Source: Taxillus chinensis (lineage: Eukaryota > Streptophyta > Magnoliopsida > Santalales > Loranthaceae). From it: 64,000 bases of DNA. The DNA lies in assembly GCA_023512835.1 (NCBI GenBank), contig CM042087.1, positions 46,792,249 to 46,856,248 of the forward strand. Reading direction: 5' to 3'. The stretch's first letter is position 1. Every line of letters begins with the position of its first letter. Both the position numbers and the translations under genes were made by a program. The notes below the pieces were generated by a model. It saw only the letters and a program-made list of their open reading frames with translations. It ran no database searches and was not told the DNA's origin. Below, piece after piece: positions 63,271-64,000 of the stretch.

Positions 63271-63393
63271 GGCGCTTCAGACAACAAAACTCACTCACTG
63301 ATCGATCGACAGAGAAGGCAAACGAGGATTGATTTAAATAACAGACCGTCTGCAGCTGAGAGTGAAATCTTTAGGATCAAAACATCATGGGAT

Positions 63394-63576
63394 CTAAGAA
63401 CAAATTGTGAGAAAGAAAACAGCGGCAGCTCCCACGAGCCAGCTAGGGTAGGCGCAATACTTTGTTTTATGATCTTCAAGAACTTTGTTAATAACGTCTC
63501 GAACAAACTCAAGCCAGCTCACTCTTGTCCATTGACGGATGTATGAATCGGTTGGGAGGGGAACGAAGGAGGCCAC
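63394..63576 (-). other. 60-codon ORF upstream of PP2C with a hydrophobic C-terminus
   Basis: An ATG at 63576 opens a 60-codon frame ending TAG at 63394, 123 bp upstream of the PP2C ATG and on the same strand. It reads 'MASFVPLPTDSYIRQWTRVS', then 'EFVRDVINKVLEDHKTK', and finishes with a hydrophobic 'WLVGAAAVFFLTIC' segment. Composition and codon use look gene-like. It could be an upstream ORF in the PP2C leader, the first exon of another gene, or chance. I do not recognise the peptide. Confidence 0.4.
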
Positions 63577-63599
63577 GTAAAAGTCATAGAATCATCATC

Positions 63600-64000
63600 G
63601 GCGCGATCAAACCCAATCAAGCCCTAAGATTCGAACATTTTTCCGATGACACTGCTTATAATTATTAAATTATAAATATAGTAATTGAAAGTTAAAAATA
63701 AATAATAAATAATCAAAATAATAATATTAATAATTTAACAATAAAAAGAATAATTAAAATAAATTTTTGTGATTTTTTTTAATAAAAAGCAAAAAGTATT
63801 TTGAATATTTATATTTGTGAGGATTTGTTAGTCTACGTTAATGTATGACACTACAACACGTAAGTGAGTGTGGATTACTCGCCTAATAAGAGGCTTTTGG
63901 GGAGCTTCAGACTTACAAAAAACAAATTTGTGGCTCAAGCAAACAAAAACTTGCTAGTGGAAAGTCTGGGCCGTTGCAACATTTATAAAAATGATAGGTA
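63600..64000. other. Upstream flank of PP2C, AT-rich
   Basis: A likely promoter region followed by AT-rich DNA to the window end. No gene or known repeat is recognised. Confidence 0.4.

Overview
The window looks like nuclear DNA of a flowering plant, most likely a dicot with a repeat-rich genome. It is AT-rich. The genes have many GT-AG introns, and all four recognisable host genes have plant-type sequences: mitochondrial succinyl-CoA ligase alpha, a PAQR/heptahelical protein (HHP), ROOT HAIRLESS 1 (RHL1) and a plant PP2C. Between and inside them lie plant L1- and RTE-type LINEs, Ty1/copia and Ty3/gypsy pieces, hAT elements and Tourist-like elements. I saw no bacterial, organellar or viral gene block, no CRISPR array and no rRNA or tRNA gene. 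I cannot name the species.

Layout. 1-3.7 kb: LINE and RTE fossils. 4.06-8.10 kb, minus strand: the first four coding exons of succinyl-CoA ligase alpha. The exon(s) for the C-terminal third, with the catalytic histidine, are not in the window. 8.2-14.6 kb: intergenic, with a hAT-like element holding a nested MITE, then a decayed copia element. 14.6-19.9 kb, minus: a complete four-exon HHP gene whose 4-kb second intron holds an antisense-oriented L1 fragment relative to the plus strand, i.e. in the gene's own orientation. 20.96-22.75 kb: a small non-autonomous LTR element with matching 444-bp LTRs. 25.3-38.2 kb, plus: a complete RHL1 gene with at least 12 coding exons and two 4-kb introns full of retroelement debris. 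39.4-40.7 kb, minus: a transposon-associated ORF with one in-frame stop. 41.0-42.2 kb: a Tourist/PIF-type element. 42.2-47.4 kb: poorly assignable sequence with long G and C runs. 47.4-63.3 kb, minus: a complete ten-exon PP2C gene stretched to about 15.9 kb by intronic LINE and hAT insertions.

The four host genes do not form a pathway: they belong to the TCA cycle, membrane receptor-like proteins, endoreduplication/topoisomerase VI, and protein dephosphorylation. What they share is intron growth by transposon insertion with coding exons kept intact and in phase. I built the exon models by hand from splice sites, reading phase and remembered family sequences. Exon sums stay in frame in every gene. 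I found no clearly new biological system. The best leads are the nested hAT insertion with a perfect 8-bp duplication, the paired elements with GAGCAT ends, the RHL1 24-nt optional exon, and the coiled-coil repeat ORF.
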